DNA of 64,000 nt, from contig CAKTEE010000011.1 of NCBI GenBank assembly GCA_934546985.1, forward strand, positions 1 through 64,000. The letters are read 5' to 3'. Numbering within the stretch: position 1 is the first letter of the stretch; every line of letters starts with the position of its first letter. Below are positions 8,646 to 18,046 of this stretch, piece by piece. The stretch is from an uncultured Eubacteriales bacterium. Lineage in GTDB: Bacteria; Bacillota; Clostridia; Oscillospirales; Acutalibacteraceae. Made by a program: the position numbers and the translations under genes. The notes under the pieces were generated by a model. It searched no databases, was not told where the DNA came from, and worked only from the letters and a program-made list of their open reading frames with translations.

Positions 8646-10286
8646 ATGGCTAAAGAAATTATTTACGGTGAAGACGCCCGCAAAGCTTTGCTTGCCGGTA
8701 TTGATAAACTCGCTAATACAGTTAAAATCACCATGGGTCCGAAAGGCCGCAACGTGGTTCTTGATAAGAAATACGGCGCACCGCTGATCACAAACGACGG
8801 TGTAACGATCGCAAAAGAAATCGAACTTGACGACTCTTTTGAAAACATGGGCGCTCAGCTTGTAAAAGAAGTTGCTACAAAAACCAACGATGTTGCCGGC
8901 GACGGTACAACAACCGCAACTCTGCTTGCGCAGGCATTTGTACGCGAAGGCATGAAGAACGTTGCCGCAGGCGCAAATCCAATGGTTGTTAAAAAAGGTA
9001 TTAAGACTGCCGTAGATACCGCCGTAGAAGCATTAAAGAAGAATTCTAAAACCGTAGAAGGTTCTGAAGACATTGCCCGTGTTGCAACTATTTCTGCCGG
9101 TGATGAAGTCATTGGGAAGCTGATTGCAGACGCGATGGAAAAGGTATCTGCTGACGGTGTTATTACCGTAGAAGAATCAAAAACCGCAGAAACATACTCT
9201 GAAGTTGTAGAAGGCATGCAGTTTGACCGCGGATATGTTTCCCCTTATATGTGCACAGACACAGATAAAATGGAAGCTGTGATTGACGATGCTTATATTC
9301 TCATCACCGATAAGAAAATTTCTAATATTCAGGAAATCCTTCCTCTGCTGGAACAGATTCTGCAATCCGGCAAAAAGCTTGTTATCGTTGCAGAAGATGT
9401 AGAAGGCGAAGCACTTGCTACCCTCTTGGTTAATAAGCTTCGCGGAACCTTTACCTGCGTTGCAGTAAAAGCGCCTGGTTTTGGCGACAGGCGTAAAGAA
9501 ATGCTAGAGGATATTGCTATCCTGACCGGCGGTGAAGTAATTACTTCTGACCTTGGTCTTGAATTGAAAGAAACTCAGGTTTCTCAGCTCGGCCGTGCAC
9601 GTCAGGTAAAAATTACAAAGGAAAACACTATCATCGTTGACGGTGCAGGCGATTCTACTGCAATTCAGAACCGTGTCAACCAGATTAAAGTTCAGATTGA
9701 AGATTCCACCTCTGAATTTGATCGTGAAAAACTTCAGGAACGCCTTGCAAAGCTGGCTGGCGGTGTTGCAGTTATTAAAGTCGGCGCTGCTACCGAAACT
9801 GAAATGAAAGAAAAGAAGCTGCGCATTGAAGATGCACTTTCTGCTACCAAAGCGGCTGTAGAAGAAGGTATGGTTGCCGGCGGCGGCGTTGCACTGATTA
9901 ACACAGCCCCTGCAGTTGAAGCCCTGCTTGATACTACAGATGACGCTGATATGAAAACCGGTATTAAAATTGTTCTGAAAACATTGGAAGAACCAATCAG
10001 ACAAATCGCTGCAAATGCCGGTATGGAAGGCTCTGTTATCATTGACGCTATCAAACGTTCCGGTCAAATCGGTTACGGCTTTGATTTCTCTAAAGAAGTT
10101 TATACCGATATGAGTGCGGCAGGTATTGTTGACCCAACAAAGGTAACGCGTTCTGCTTTACAGAATGCCGCGTCTGTTGCCAGCATGGTTCTGACTACAG
10201 AATCCCTTGTAACAGATAAAAAAGACCCAGCCGCTGACGCTGCAAATGCAGCAGCTATGGCTCAGGCCGGCGGCGGAATGTATTAA
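8646..10286 (+). CDS. groEL: Chaperonin GroEL (Cpn60)
   Basis: 546 residues, full length. The ATP site is visible: GPKGRNVVLD, then NDGVTIAKEI, then VAGDGTTTATLLAQ. The C-terminus has the usual Gly/Met tail (AQAGGGMY). It folds proteins in the cytoplasm with GroES. Second gene of the operon; a strong terminator follows. Confidence 0.98.
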   Translation: MAKEIIYGEDARKALLAGIDKLANTVKITMGPKGRNVVLDKKYGAPLITNDGVTIAKEIELDDSFENMGAQLVKEVATKTNDVAGDGTTTATLLAQAFVREGMKNVAAGANPMVVKKGIKTAVDTAVEALKKNSKTVEGSEDIARVATISAGDEVIGKLIADAMEKVSADGVITVEESKTAETYSEVVEGMQFDRGYVSPYMCTDTDKMEAVIDDAYILITDKKISNIQEILPLLEQILQSGKKLVIVAEDVEGEALATLLVNKLRGTFTCVAVKAPGFGDRRKEMLEDIAILTGGEVITSDLGLELKETQVSQLGRARQVKITKENTIIVDGAGDSTAIQNRVNQIKVQIEDSTSEFDREKLQERLAKLAGGVAVIKVGAATETEMKEKKLRIEDALSATKAAVEEGMVAGGGVALINTAPAVEALLDTTDDADMKTGIKIVLKTLEEPIRQIAANAGMEGSVIIDAIKRSGQIGYGFDFSKEVYTDMSAAGIVDPTKVTRSALQNAASVASMVLTTESLVTDKKDPAADAANAAAMAQAGGGMY

Positions 10287-10310
10287 TCTATTATAGATTT
10301 TTAAAACTGC

Positions 10311-10352
10311 AAAAGGGAAATACAGTTGTTTATAACTGTATTTCCCTTTTTA
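10311..10352 (+). terminator. Rho-independent terminator of groESL
   Basis: AAAAGGGAAATACAGTT pairs with AACTGTATTTCCCTTTT around a short loop, ending in T-rich sequence. Confidence 0.88.
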
Positions 10353-10411
10353 TATTCTTTATGTTCAAAATTGTTCCCCTGAACAGAAAGTTCAGGGGAA
10401 TTTATATTGCA

Positions 10412-11218
10412 TTAAAAACTGCATCCACCGCCGCCATGGCTATTTCCACTGCTGCCGCTGTGGGTGGAACTTGCTCCGCCTCCACCACCGGAACTGCTGT
10501 CGCTGATTGTCCGTGAGGTTTGTGTTTTATGGGTAAACACTTCGCTTTCCCGGTTAATACGAACGTTCCTTGGATTTAAATAAGTACGGCTATCTACCGT
10601 CACTTTGCCACCGGCATTATGTACCATAATAAAAACAACAATACCGGCAACAGCTGCTGAAATAAAAAGTGAAATTAACAATAATCCAACAGAAAACCGA
10701 AATCCCTTCGTATTGCCTTCATAATCATACAAATTTCTTTCGTTAGGTAAATCCCCCATATATTCTGCTACATATTCCAGGAACACATTACAACTTTCAT
10801 AGTAATCGCCTTCCTTTAAATAAGGCTGAATATCCGAAGTGATATTTGATATGCGCTTATCTGTAAAATAGGTAATTGCTCCGCCGGAAGTTGATATCCA
10901 TGCTCTCCGATGCTCCATATCAATTAAGTACAAAATTCCTGTTCCGCGCGGTTTATCATAACCAAAATCGTTATAATCAAAAAAATCATCCGCATATTCC
11001 ACCGTAGATTTTCCATCCGTATCATCGGTGGTTACAATAACAATATCTACTTCTTTCTCTATTGCAATGCGCAGGCTCTCCTGCTGTAATATAGAACACT
11101 GAGTTTCTGTTAAAAGACCGGCCTGATCATATACCTTTTGATTTTCTGTAAAAGCTGACAATATAACTGCAATCACCAGAATTGGGATAATGCATAGGAT
11201 TTTTCTTAACTTTCTCAA
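10412..11218 (-). CDS. TPM-domain membrane protein
   Basis: 268 residues from a TTG at 11218 that overlaps the stop of the upstream gene (TTGA), with AGGAGG nine bases before it. A signal anchor (ILCIIPILVIAVILSAF) leads to an extracellular TPM domain (YDQAGLLTETQ, then VDIVIVTTDD, then GTGILYLIDMEHRRAWIST). A second membrane segment lies near residue 190. The tail is Gly/Ser-rich and ends GGGGCSF. TPM domains occur in thylakoid and membrane proteins linked to quality control; the exact function here is unknown. Translationally coupled to the zinc-ribbon gene. Confidence 0.85.
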   Translation of the reverse strand: MRKLRKILCIIPILVIAVILSAFTENQKVYDQAGLLTETQCSILQQESLRIAIEKEVDIVIVTTDDTDGKSTVEYADDFFDYNDFGYDKPRGTGILYLIDMEHRRAWISTSGGAITYFTDKRISNITSDIQPYLKEGDYYESCNVFLEYVAEYMGDLPNERNLYDYEGNTKGFRFSVGLLLISLFISAAVAGIVVFIMVHNAGGKVTVDSRTYLNPRNVRINRESEVFTHKTQTSRTISDSSSGGGGGASSTHSGSSGNSHGGGGCSF

Positions 11219-12222
11219 TGCAAAAATCCTCCTATCAAGAAAACAATGGTAAAAACAGCCGCCATAATACCGAAGAACCAAGCAAGTACTTTGCCTATGC
11301 TAATTGGTGGCTTTCCAACCACTTTTCCGGTCTGGCCATTCATAGCAAACGTATATTTTTTTCCCATATAGTCATAATTCATAACCCAAACCGGCAAAAG
11401 AACATAGGAAGAACGTTTTTCCCGACATTGAAATGCATGAGATAACACATTAACGGAAGAATATCCTTGTATAGTAGAACGCACATACTCTTGCGCAAAA
11501 CCATTGATACGCTGTAATGCACGCTGGAGCAAAATATCTTCAGACACACTGTATTTTTCCGCCATAAAACCGGAAAGATACGGCATTGCGAAAGGTCTCA
11601 GTTCTCCATAATGAAATGGTTCCAATTTGTCCATTAATTGGTCATCCATTTTTTCAGATGCATCTGCCGGTACCTTTAAATATTCTGTGTCTATATCCCG
11701 ATAAACTGCAAAATGGCTGGTTACAGTATATTCCGTATTCCCTGAGCGCCAAGTTCTAACCCTTGTACAATCTGCTTTCATCGTCGTATTTGCTTTGCAG
11801 TCATACAAAAAAAACGGCACATAAATCCCTGTAATTTTATCAATACGATCCTGACTCAAATATCCTCTTGGGGTTATCCTGCCATTTTTACACCATTTTT
11901 TAAAAGCTTGAATCGCATCGTTCTTGTCCAATTTAAAAGGAATTACCATCGACGGCGCAAATTCACCGCTAACTTTCTCAGGAATAATCTCTGGCGCACC
12001 GCAAAATGTACAAAAAGTCGCAGCAGTTTCCGGTTCTGTAACAAGCTCAGCCCCACAATTTGGGCACTTATGCAAAGCAACATCTACTTTTTCCGTTTTT
12101 ATTTCTGCCGCAGCCTGCTCAGGTGCAATACTGTGTCCACAGCTATGGCAATGCAGCATTTGTTTTTCGCTGTCAAAAACCATATCCTCCCCACAGGAAG
12201 GACATTTGTAAACTAACGCCAT
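11215..12222 (-). CDS. Zinc-ribbon protein with C-terminal membrane anchor
   Basis: 335 residues. Two zinc ribbons at the N-terminus: CPSCGEDM...CHSCGH (about residues 9-33) and CPNCGAEL...CTFCGAP (about 54-77). The middle is a conserved cytoplasmic region without a known name to me, and the C-terminus is a membrane segment (VLAWFFGIMAAVFTIVFLIGG). It is coupled to the TPM-domain gene, a pairing that fits a two-component membrane complex. Function unknown; nucleic-acid or metal binding is only a guess from the ribbons. Confidence 0.8.
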   Translation of the reverse strand: MALVYKCPSCGEDMVFDSEKQMLHCHSCGHSIAPEQAAAEIKTEKVDVALHKCPNCGAELVTEPETAATFCTFCGAPEIIPEKVSGEFAPSMVIPFKLDKNDAIQAFKKWCKNGRITPRGYLSQDRIDKITGIYVPFFLYDCKANTTMKADCTRVRTWRSGNTEYTVTSHFAVYRDIDTEYLKVPADASEKMDDQLMDKLEPFHYGELRPFAMPYLSGFMAEKYSVSEDILLQRALQRINGFAQEYVRSTIQGYSSVNVLSHAFQCREKRSSYVLLPVWVMNYDYMGKKYTFAMNGQTGKVVGKPPISIGKVLAWFFGIMAAVFTIVFLIGGFLH

Positions 12223-12334
12223 TTATTTCACCTCTGCTCAAAAATACAGATACAAACTATACCTCATCTCTCATTTTCAATAATTATATAGTTTCGGTTT
12301 TTATTATAACATGAAAATTTTCCAGAATAAAGCC

Positions 12335-12376
12335 AAAGGGCAATATTCTTATGTAAAAAGAATATTGCCCTTTTTT
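12335..12376. terminator. Hairpin terminator between genes
   Basis: AAAGGGCAATATTCTT pairs with AAGAATATTGCCCTTT and runs into TTTTTT on the plus strand. On the minus strand it lies just beyond 12379, so it can end the minus operon of small genes. Confidence 0.85.
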
Positions 12377-12378
12377 AA

Positions 12379-12801
12379 TTACATCATAATATAAAGAATT
12401 GCAAGCATCAATAATTCATCTGCTTTTTCCGTATATAGGACAAAAAGAATCGCCATCAGCAAAATGCCGTCACTATCTGTATGAAGCATTTCCATTAGCC
12501 CTAATTTATTGCCGGAAAAAGGAAAACCGCCAAGCAATTGTGAAACCTCTGAATTTGAAGGGTGGTTTGTATGGCGTTCTTCCCGATTTTTAGATGTTTC
12601 ATTTTCTACAACTGTTTTCTGACTATCCATTGTTTTTGGAGCCTGTGCATCAGACCGGGCCGCTTTTACAGATGATTCCTTTGTAACCAACGGCGGCATA
12701 CGATCGACCGTAAACCGGGATCTCGCCTGCATCTCCTTAACACGTCTGGCCGCATCCTGCTGCATTTTTAATATATCGTCACTGCTGTAATCACCGGCCA
12801 T
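12379..12801 (-). CDS. Small protein of unknown function, hydrophobic C-terminus
   Basis: 140 residues, ATG at 12801 behind GAGGTGA. The N-terminal two thirds are charged and probably helical or disordered. The last 45 residues are hydrophobic (ILLMAILFVLYTEKADELLMLAILYIMM). It is third in a minus-strand run of three small genes with short gaps. No family recognised. Confidence 0.7.
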   Translation of the reverse strand: MAGDYSSDDILKMQQDAARRVKEMQARSRFTVDRMPPLVTKESSVKAARSDAQAPKTMDSQKTVVENETSKNREERHTNHPSNSEVSQLLGGFPFSGNKLGLMEMLHTDSDGILLMAILFVLYTEKADELLMLAILYIMM

Positions 12802-12811
12802 TTATCTCACC

Positions 12812-13165
12812 TCAAAACAGACCGATATCTTTAATATGGGGAAGTACTGTCAGGAGTTTCAAAAGCTTTGCCGCCTGATCTACCCTTGCACGCCGCTGCT
12901 CACTAATCAATGGTTTCAAGGAATTTAAGAAAGTGCACCGTTCATCTTCCTTCTGGAACTGCTGCATTAAAGAACCAATCTTTAAAATCATCGAAGGATC
13001 CAGATTCAGGCCGGAAAGAGGAGATGAGGATTCTTCTTTTACAGGAGCATGTGCTTTCGGTTCTTCATTGCCAGTACCCAGAAAATTAGCAGCAACAGAT
13101 TTAAGCTGATCAATATCCTGCGGACTTAAACTTTGAAGAATAGATGAAATATCAAAATCTTCCAT
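12812..13165 (-). CDS. Small helical protein of unknown function
   Basis: 117 residues, ATG at 13165 behind GGAGGAGG. It opens MEDFDISSILQSLSPQDIDQLKSV in style: amphipathic helices, then a Pro/Glu/Ser linker, then a second helical block with QQFQKEDERC. Middle gene of the three-gene operon. No family recognised. Confidence 0.7.
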   Translation of the reverse strand: MEDFDISSILQSLSPQDIDQLKSVAANFLGTGNEEPKAHAPVKEESSSPLSGLNLDPSMILKIGSLMQQFQKEDERCTFLNSLKPLISEQRRARVDQAAKLLKLLTVLPHIKDIGLF

Positions 13166-13198
13166 ACTCAACCTCCTCCGCCCCTAAAATTTTCTCTG

Positions 13199-13456
13199 CT
13201 ATTTTCCTCCACCCATGATTTTTTTCAGGAGTTCCTGTGCTTGCGGTGTGGACAGGAGCTTTTCCGCAGCGCCTTTATCCGAAAGAATTTTTTGAACTTT
13301 TTCACTGTCTTCCGGACGCAATGCACCAAGCAGACTGTTGATATTTCCGCTTTCAACGGCAGATTTCATTGCATTTATATCTGTACCTGTCGTTTTTGCC
13401 GCCGCTTTTAACAACGCGCTTAACTGCTCCGGGGACATATTGGCTTTTTTATTCAT
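13199..13456 (-). CDS. Small helical protein of unknown function
   Basis: 85 residues. ATG at 13456 is eight bases after AGGTGG; the longer GTG start at 13468 overlaps that site. All-helical look, with SPEQLSALLKAAAKTTGT and a Gly-rich end (KKIMGGGK). First gene of the three-gene minus operon, divergent from the phosphoesterase. No family recognised. Confidence 0.7.
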   Translation of the reverse strand: MNKKANMSPEQLSALLKAAAKTTGTDINAMKSAVESGNINSLLGALRPEDSEKVQKILSDKGAAEKLLSTPQAQELLKKIMGGGK

Positions 13457-13530
13457 TGCATTCACCACCTATTCTGTTTATAATAATACTATGCAAAAAT
13501 TGTACTATTTATGAAGGATGAACAAGAACA

Positions 13531-14001
13531 ATGAGAATTTTAGTATTATCTGACTCTCATGGCAGTACACAAGGAATATTGAGAGTTATTGAAAATCAAC
13601 CGTCTGCCAATATTCTGATACATCTGGGAGACGGCGAAAAGGATATCTCCGCAGTCAAACATCAATACCCAGACAAACAGTTCATACAAGTCAGCGGAAA
13701 CTGTGACCGTTTACCATATAACTGCACAGAGAAAATTGAAATGATTCATGACTGCAAGATTTTTCTTTGTCATGGGCATACTTACCATGTAAAATCAGGA
13801 TTAGAAGGACTCGTTTACCGGGCACAATCCATCAGCTGTAATATTGCCCTGTTTGGGCATACACATCAGCCTATAACTGAATACCATAATGGGCTATATC
13901 TCATGAATCCCGGTTCCATTGGATGCGGATACCCAAAATCATATGGAATCATAGATATTACTGACCAAGGAATCATTTGCAACACAATTACCCTGCGGTA
14001 A
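13531..14001 (+). CDS. YfcE/MJ0936-family metallophosphoesterase
   Basis: 156 residues, the usual size. The binuclear-metal phosphoesterase signature is complete: LSDSHG (residues 6-11), HLGDGEKD, SGNCD, FLCHGHTY and FGHTHQP. It probably hydrolyses phosphodiesters in the cytoplasm; the natural substrate of this family is mostly undefined. A PAP2 phosphatase gene follows after 30 bases, probably in the same operon. Confidence 0.9.
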   Translation: MRILVLSDSHGSTQGILRVIENQPSANILIHLGDGEKDISAVKHQYPDKQFIQVSGNCDRLPYNCTEKIEMIHDCKIFLCHGHTYHVKSGLEGLVYRAQSISCNIALFGHTHQPITEYHNGLYLMNPGSIGCGYPKSYGIIDITDQGIICNTITLR

Positions 14002-14031
14002 ACAGACAATATTTTTAGAAAGGAATCTAAA

Positions 14032-14592
14032 ATGATTGAATGGATTAATCAAGCCGACCAAAACATATTACAATGGATTTATCAAAATCTTCATAACCCT
14101 TTTTCCGACTTCATCATGAGACTGTTTACAGGTCTTGGAGACTGGGGATTCCTTTGGATTATAATCTCTGTAATTCTTCTTTGCAAGAAAAAATACCGTC
14201 CATTTGGTGTTCTTCTTCTCCTCGTTCTTGCGTGCAACTTAATAGTTGGAGAAATAGTTATTAAAAACCTAATTGCCCGCGCCAGGCCATTTATCAATCG
14301 CGAAGATATTATTTTGCTTATTCAGCGGCCTTCCGGCTATTCCTTTCCATCCAGTCACGCCAGTTCTTCCTTTGCAGCTGCGTTTATCCTGACGAAAGTC
14401 AACAAGAAATTAGCTTGGTTTTATTTACCGTCTTTTTTAATTGCTTTTTCACGTATTTTTCTCTACGTACATCATCCAAGCGATATTCTGGCAGGCATTT
14501 TTTTAGGCACACTGCTTGCATGGCTTGTATATCTTCCCTTTAACAGTTTATACCTTCATGCCAAAAAAGTGCATAAAACATCCATTTCATAA
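14032..14592 (+). CDS. PAP2-family membrane phosphatase
   Basis: 186 residues with about five membrane segments. The three PAP2 motifs are present: KNLIARARP, PSGYSFPSSHASSS and SRIFLYVHHPSDILAG, with catalytic His residues. Likely an undecaprenyl-diphosphate or lipid phosphatase at the outer face of the membrane. RBS AGAAAGGA. Second gene of a small operon with the phosphoesterase. Confidence 0.9.
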   Translation: MIEWINQADQNILQWIYQNLHNPFSDFIMRLFTGLGDWGFLWIIISVILLCKKKYRPFGVLLLLVLACNLIVGEIVIKNLIARARPFINREDIILLIQRPSGYSFPSSHASSSFAAAFILTKVNKKLAWFYLPSFLIAFSRIFLYVHHPSDILAGIFLGTLLAWLVYLPFNSLYLHAKKVHKTSIS

Positions 14593-14608
14593 ATAGAGGC
14601 CCATATTA

Positions 14609-14648
14609 AAAAACTCATGCAAAGATTTATTTCCTTGCATGAGTTTTT
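14609..14648. terminator. Hairpin terminator between convergent genes
   Basis: AAACTCATGCAA pairs with TTGCATGAGTTT, flanked by A-rich and T-rich arms, so it can work in both directions. Confidence 0.85.
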
Positions 14649-14690
14649 AGATAGGTATTAAATATGCATACGCATATTAAACTGCAAATT

Positions 14691-15563
14691 TTAACCTTTG
14701 ATTGCGCCTGCCGTCAAGCCTTTAATGATGTTCTTCTGCAAGAAAATATAAACAATCAATACCGGAATAACAATCATAACAATCAACGCACACTGGATAC
14801 CAAATTTCGGCGGAGATTTTGCGTTACCAATATTATTCAGCATCAAGTTTACAGTCCACTTATCAACATCTTTGAGCATAAACAACTGTGTAAACAAATC
14901 ATTATAAGACCACAGGAAAGTAAAAATAGCAACCGTTGCAAAAGCAGGTTTCGCAATAGGTACTATAATCTTATAGAATACTTGGAAAGCGTTACATCCT
15001 TCCAAAAACGCAGATTCCTCCAATTCAATTGGAGAACTATGCAGATAACCTGTAAGAACAACCATTGCAAACGCTAAGTTACCCGCAATCTGCGGCAAAA
15101 TAACAGCAGACAAATTATTCAGTAAACCCACGTTCAAAACAAGCTTATATACAGGAATAATCGTAGAGAAAACCGGGAACATCAAGCTACCGATTACTAA
15201 ACTATTTATAATATTGCGACCTTTGAACTTATATCTGGTAAGTGCAAAAGACGCCATACCTGCAAATAAAATAACTGCAATGGTAACAATTGCGGAAATA
15301 ATAATACTGTTTTTATAAGCAATTAAAACATTAATACCATCCGCACCTGCAGTCCAAGCCTTAGAATAGTTTTCAAACACAAATTCTTTCGGTAAAGAAA
15401 AAGAATTTGTATAAATAACCCTGCTGTCTTTTACTGAGTTTACAAGAATCCAATAAAATGGGAAAATGGTAGTTACCGCCCAAAGAGATAAGATTATATA
15501 ATTAAAAATATGAGAGATGGAAACATGTTTTTTCTTACCTGCAGTTTTTATACTATTCGACAA
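14691..15563 (-). CDS. Sugar ABC transporter permease (MalG type)
   Basis: 290 residues, six membrane segments. The EAA loop that contacts the ATPase is ELEESAFLEGCNAFQVFYKIIVPIAKPA. The start FNYIILSLWAVTTIFPFYWILVNS is typical of CUT1 MalG-like permeases. It is the last gene of a binding protein, MalF, MalG operon. No ATPase gene is nearby; such importers commonly share one MsmK/MsmX-type ATPase encoded elsewhere. Confidence 0.92.
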   Translation of the reverse strand: MSNSIKTAGKKKHVSISHIFNYIILSLWAVTTIFPFYWILVNSVKDSRVIYTNSFSLPKEFVFENYSKAWTAGADGINVLIAYKNSIIISAIVTIAVILFAGMASFALTRYKFKGRNIINSLVIGSLMFPVFSTIIPVYKLVLNVGLLNNLSAVILPQIAGNLAFAMVVLTGYLHSSPIELEESAFLEGCNAFQVFYKIIVPIAKPAFATVAIFTFLWSYNDLFTQLFMLKDVDKWTVNLMLNNIGNAKSPPKFGIQCALIVMIVIPVLIVYIFLQKNIIKGLTAGAIKG

Positions 15564-15579
15564 ATTCCATACCTCCTTA

Positions 15580-16455
15580 TTAATAATCTTTTTCTTTGAG
15601 AACTACCTTGGTAATCATGGACAAGGCAACACCCAAAAGAACAATTAAGAAAGCTATTGTTGCACCATAGTCAACATCGCCGCGATTAAATGTTTGATAA
15701 TACATATATGAACCAGTCAGGAAGCTCTGTCCGCTTGGTACACCCATAGGAAACATTGTCCACGGCAAATCAAAAACTTTCAATGCACCGGTTATAGCCA
15801 AAGTCAGGCAGGTTACCAAAGTGTTATGAATCAACGGCAAAGTAATATAACGAACACGTTTTAACCCAATAGCGCCGTCAATTGCCGCCGCTTCATTAAT
15901 ATCATTAGAGATATTATTCAAGCCCGTTGCAATAATAACAAAATAATAACCAACATATTGCCACATTACCGGAAGAGCCATGGTAAAGAATACATGCTCT
16001 TCTTTCCAGATAATACTTTCGCCTCCGAAAGCTTCTATAATCTGGTTAACTGCACCGCCGTCATAAGCAAACAGCAGGTTAAAAATCAAACCAAGTGCAG
16101 TAGCAGATACAACAATCGGGAAAAAATACAGGGTTCTGAAAAAGCCTGCACCCTTACCAACCACATCTACCATCAGAGAAAGAATTAATGCAATACCAAC
16201 CTGGAATACAATAGTACATGCCATCATTAATAAGGTATTCCAGAAAGATACTCCAATCAATGGATCACTAAACAATTTCGTGTAGTTTTCCAGACCAATA
16301 AAGCCTTCCATCGGTGCACCTAAGGCAGTTGTGTTGAAAAAGCTGTTGATAATATTCATTACAAATGGATAATAAAGAAATATCAACATAAATAACATTG
16401 CAGGGAACAGAAAGAAAACGGCAGGCCATTTCTTTTTATAAATCATTATATCCAT
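15580..16455 (-). CDS. Sugar ABC transporter permease (MalF type)
   Basis: 291 residues, six membrane segments, beginning AVFFLFPAMLFMLIFLYYPF. The EAA loop reads DINEAAAIDGAIGLKRVRYITLPLI in part. Pairs with the MalG-type permease 16 bases downstream. Substrate is probably a small beta-glucan or cellobiose, inferred from the GH94 phosphorylase in the same region. Confidence 0.92.
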   Translation of the reverse strand: MDIMIYKKKWPAVFFLFPAMLFMLIFLYYPFVMNIINSFFNTTALGAPMEGFIGLENYTKLFSDPLIGVSFWNTLLMMACTIVFQVGIALILSLMVDVVGKGAGFFRTLYFFPIVVSATALGLIFNLLFAYDGGAVNQIIEAFGGESIIWKEEHVFFTMALPVMWQYVGYYFVIIATGLNNISNDINEAAAIDGAIGLKRVRYITLPLIHNTLVTCLTLAITGALKVFDLPWTMFPMGVPSGQSFLTGSYMYYQTFNRGDVDYGATIAFLIVLLGVALSMITKVVLKEKDY

Positions 16456-16480
16456 TGTTCAAATCCCCCACCCTAAATGA

Positions 16481-16518
16481 AATGCGGGAAAGTAAATTAT
16501 TATCCACTCTCCCGCATC
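16481..16518 (-). promoter_or_regulatory. Intercistronic hairpin between binding-protein and permease genes
   Basis: GATGCGGGAGAGT and a CTTTCCCGCATTT partner form a stem with a long AT loop and no T-run after it. Such stems often protect the binding-protein mRNA so that it is made in excess over the permeases. Confidence 0.55.
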
Positions 16519-16548
16519 CATAAGTGTTTAATTATTCATTAAAACCGA

Positions 16549-17934
16549 TTAGGCAGCAGCGTTCTGTTCTACAAGACCTTTGATGAAATCATCAGCAGTC
16601 ATTTCGCCAGTAGCGATTTTAATCATGTTAGAAGCCATGAAATCACGAGCAGCCTGAGTCATGGTATCCTGTACCGGACCCTGCTGAGCGGTAACATCTT
16701 CTTTCAGGAAACGCTGAGTTTCTTTGAAGATTGCGCTAACGAGGGACGGATCCATTTCGTTAGTTGCAGTTTCAGAAGCCGGGATACCGCCAATTGCCGG
16801 TCCGCAAAGAGCAGCAATAGATTTATCGCTGGTCATGAACTGAACATAAGCCATAGCAGCAGCTTTTCTGTCAGGATCGTTCCAAGCATCGGTGGTTACA
16901 TACCAACCAGAAGAGAAACCAGCAACAGTGTTGCCAGCATACTGAGCATCCTTAGTCGGGAATGCGATCATAACAACGTCATCCTGAGTGATCTGACCTT
17001 CAACAGGTGCATCAGCAGTCGGGATAGTACCGTTGAACCATGTACCATCAAGATACATTGCAGCTTTGCTGGTGAGGAACAGGGACTTAACTTCGTCGCC
17101 TGCTTTCAGAGTAGCAGTATTCTTCGGGAATGCTTTTGCATCATAAAGGGTCTTGAGTTCAGCAAGACCGGAAGCCCATGTAGCAGGAACTTCTTCTACA
17201 GTTTTCGGGCTAACTTTCAGAGCGTCAACACCGCCGGTTCCAACGAGGAGATACTCGAAGAAGTAGTGCGGCTCCAAGCCAAGAGTAGTAGCGAACGGAG
17301 TAATGCCAGCTTCGTTCAGCTTAGTAATAGCTGTCATCAGTTCATCCCAAGTTTTCGGAATGGTTGCGCCAGCTTGGTCAAATGCTTTCTTGTTAACAAA
17401 AAGCGGTTCTGCAAAGCCTTTGATCGGCACGGAGTAAACCTTACCGTCAGCAGCAACGTTAGCGCCCTTCTTCAGGATGCCTTCGCTTATGTTCTTACCA
17501 TATTCTGGGAATTCAGCAACGATGGTGTCATAATCAACAACCTTGCCGGTCTTAACGATCTGGTCACCAGTTGCACCGTTGAAGTAGAAGAGTACGTCCG
17601 GAACGTTGCCGCCGTTGAAGTCAGCAACAACCTGAGTCTTCCATGTTTCGTTAGCTTCGCCGGAATTGTCCTTAATGGTGTTTCCGGTTTCAGATTCAAA
17701 CTGCTTGTTGAGCTCTTTGTAGGTAGCTACGTGAGCGTCGTCTCCGCCGAACTCAGTAACTACTTTCAGTTCAACAGGCTTTGCCGGTGCAGTTGTTGTT
17801 TCACCGCTTTGAGCAGTTGTTGTGGTTGTACCGTTTGCTGTTGTAGTTGTGGTGCCGGTATCGTTGTTACCACAAGCAGCAAACAGAGAAAGGCACATTA
17901 CAACTGCAAGGATCAATGCAAGTGCTTTTTTCAT
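16549..17934 (-). CDS. Sugar ABC transporter substrate-binding lipoprotein
   Basis: 461 residues. Lipoprotein signal peptide MKKALALILAVVMCLSLFAAC with lipobox LFAAC at about residues 17-21, then a Thr-rich linker. The mature part is a family 1 solute-binding protein (VVTEFGGDDAHVATYKEL, then a domain with VAGFSSGWYV). It captures the sugar outside the cell for the MalF/MalG permeases encoded downstream. RBS AGGAGG. A TATAAT lies about 60 bases upstream, without a good -35. Confidence 0.94.
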   Translation of the reverse strand: MKKALALILAVVMCLSLFAACGNNDTGTTTTTANGTTTTTAQSGETTTAPAKPVELKVVTEFGGDDAHVATYKELNKQFESETGNTIKDNSGEANETWKTQVVADFNGGNVPDVLFYFNGATGDQIVKTGKVVDYDTIVAEFPEYGKNISEGILKKGANVAADGKVYSVPIKGFAEPLFVNKKAFDQAGATIPKTWDELMTAITKLNEAGITPFATTLGLEPHYFFEYLLVGTGGVDALKVSPKTVEEVPATWASGLAELKTLYDAKAFPKNTATLKAGDEVKSLFLTSKAAMYLDGTWFNGTIPTADAPVEGQITQDDVVMIAFPTKDAQYAGNTVAGFSSGWYVTTDAWNDPDRKAAAMAYVQFMTSDKSIAALCGPAIGGIPASETATNEMDPSLVSAIFKETQRFLKEDVTAQQGPVQDTMTQAARDFMASNMIKIATGEMTADDFIKGLVEQNAAA

Positions 17935-18046
17935 TAAAAATACCTCCTATTTTTTGATGACCGTTTTATAACAGTCAATCATTTGTTTACATTATAGTAG
18001 CAATTTGGTTAAATTAACACTATGCAAACTTGACATTCCTTGTATA

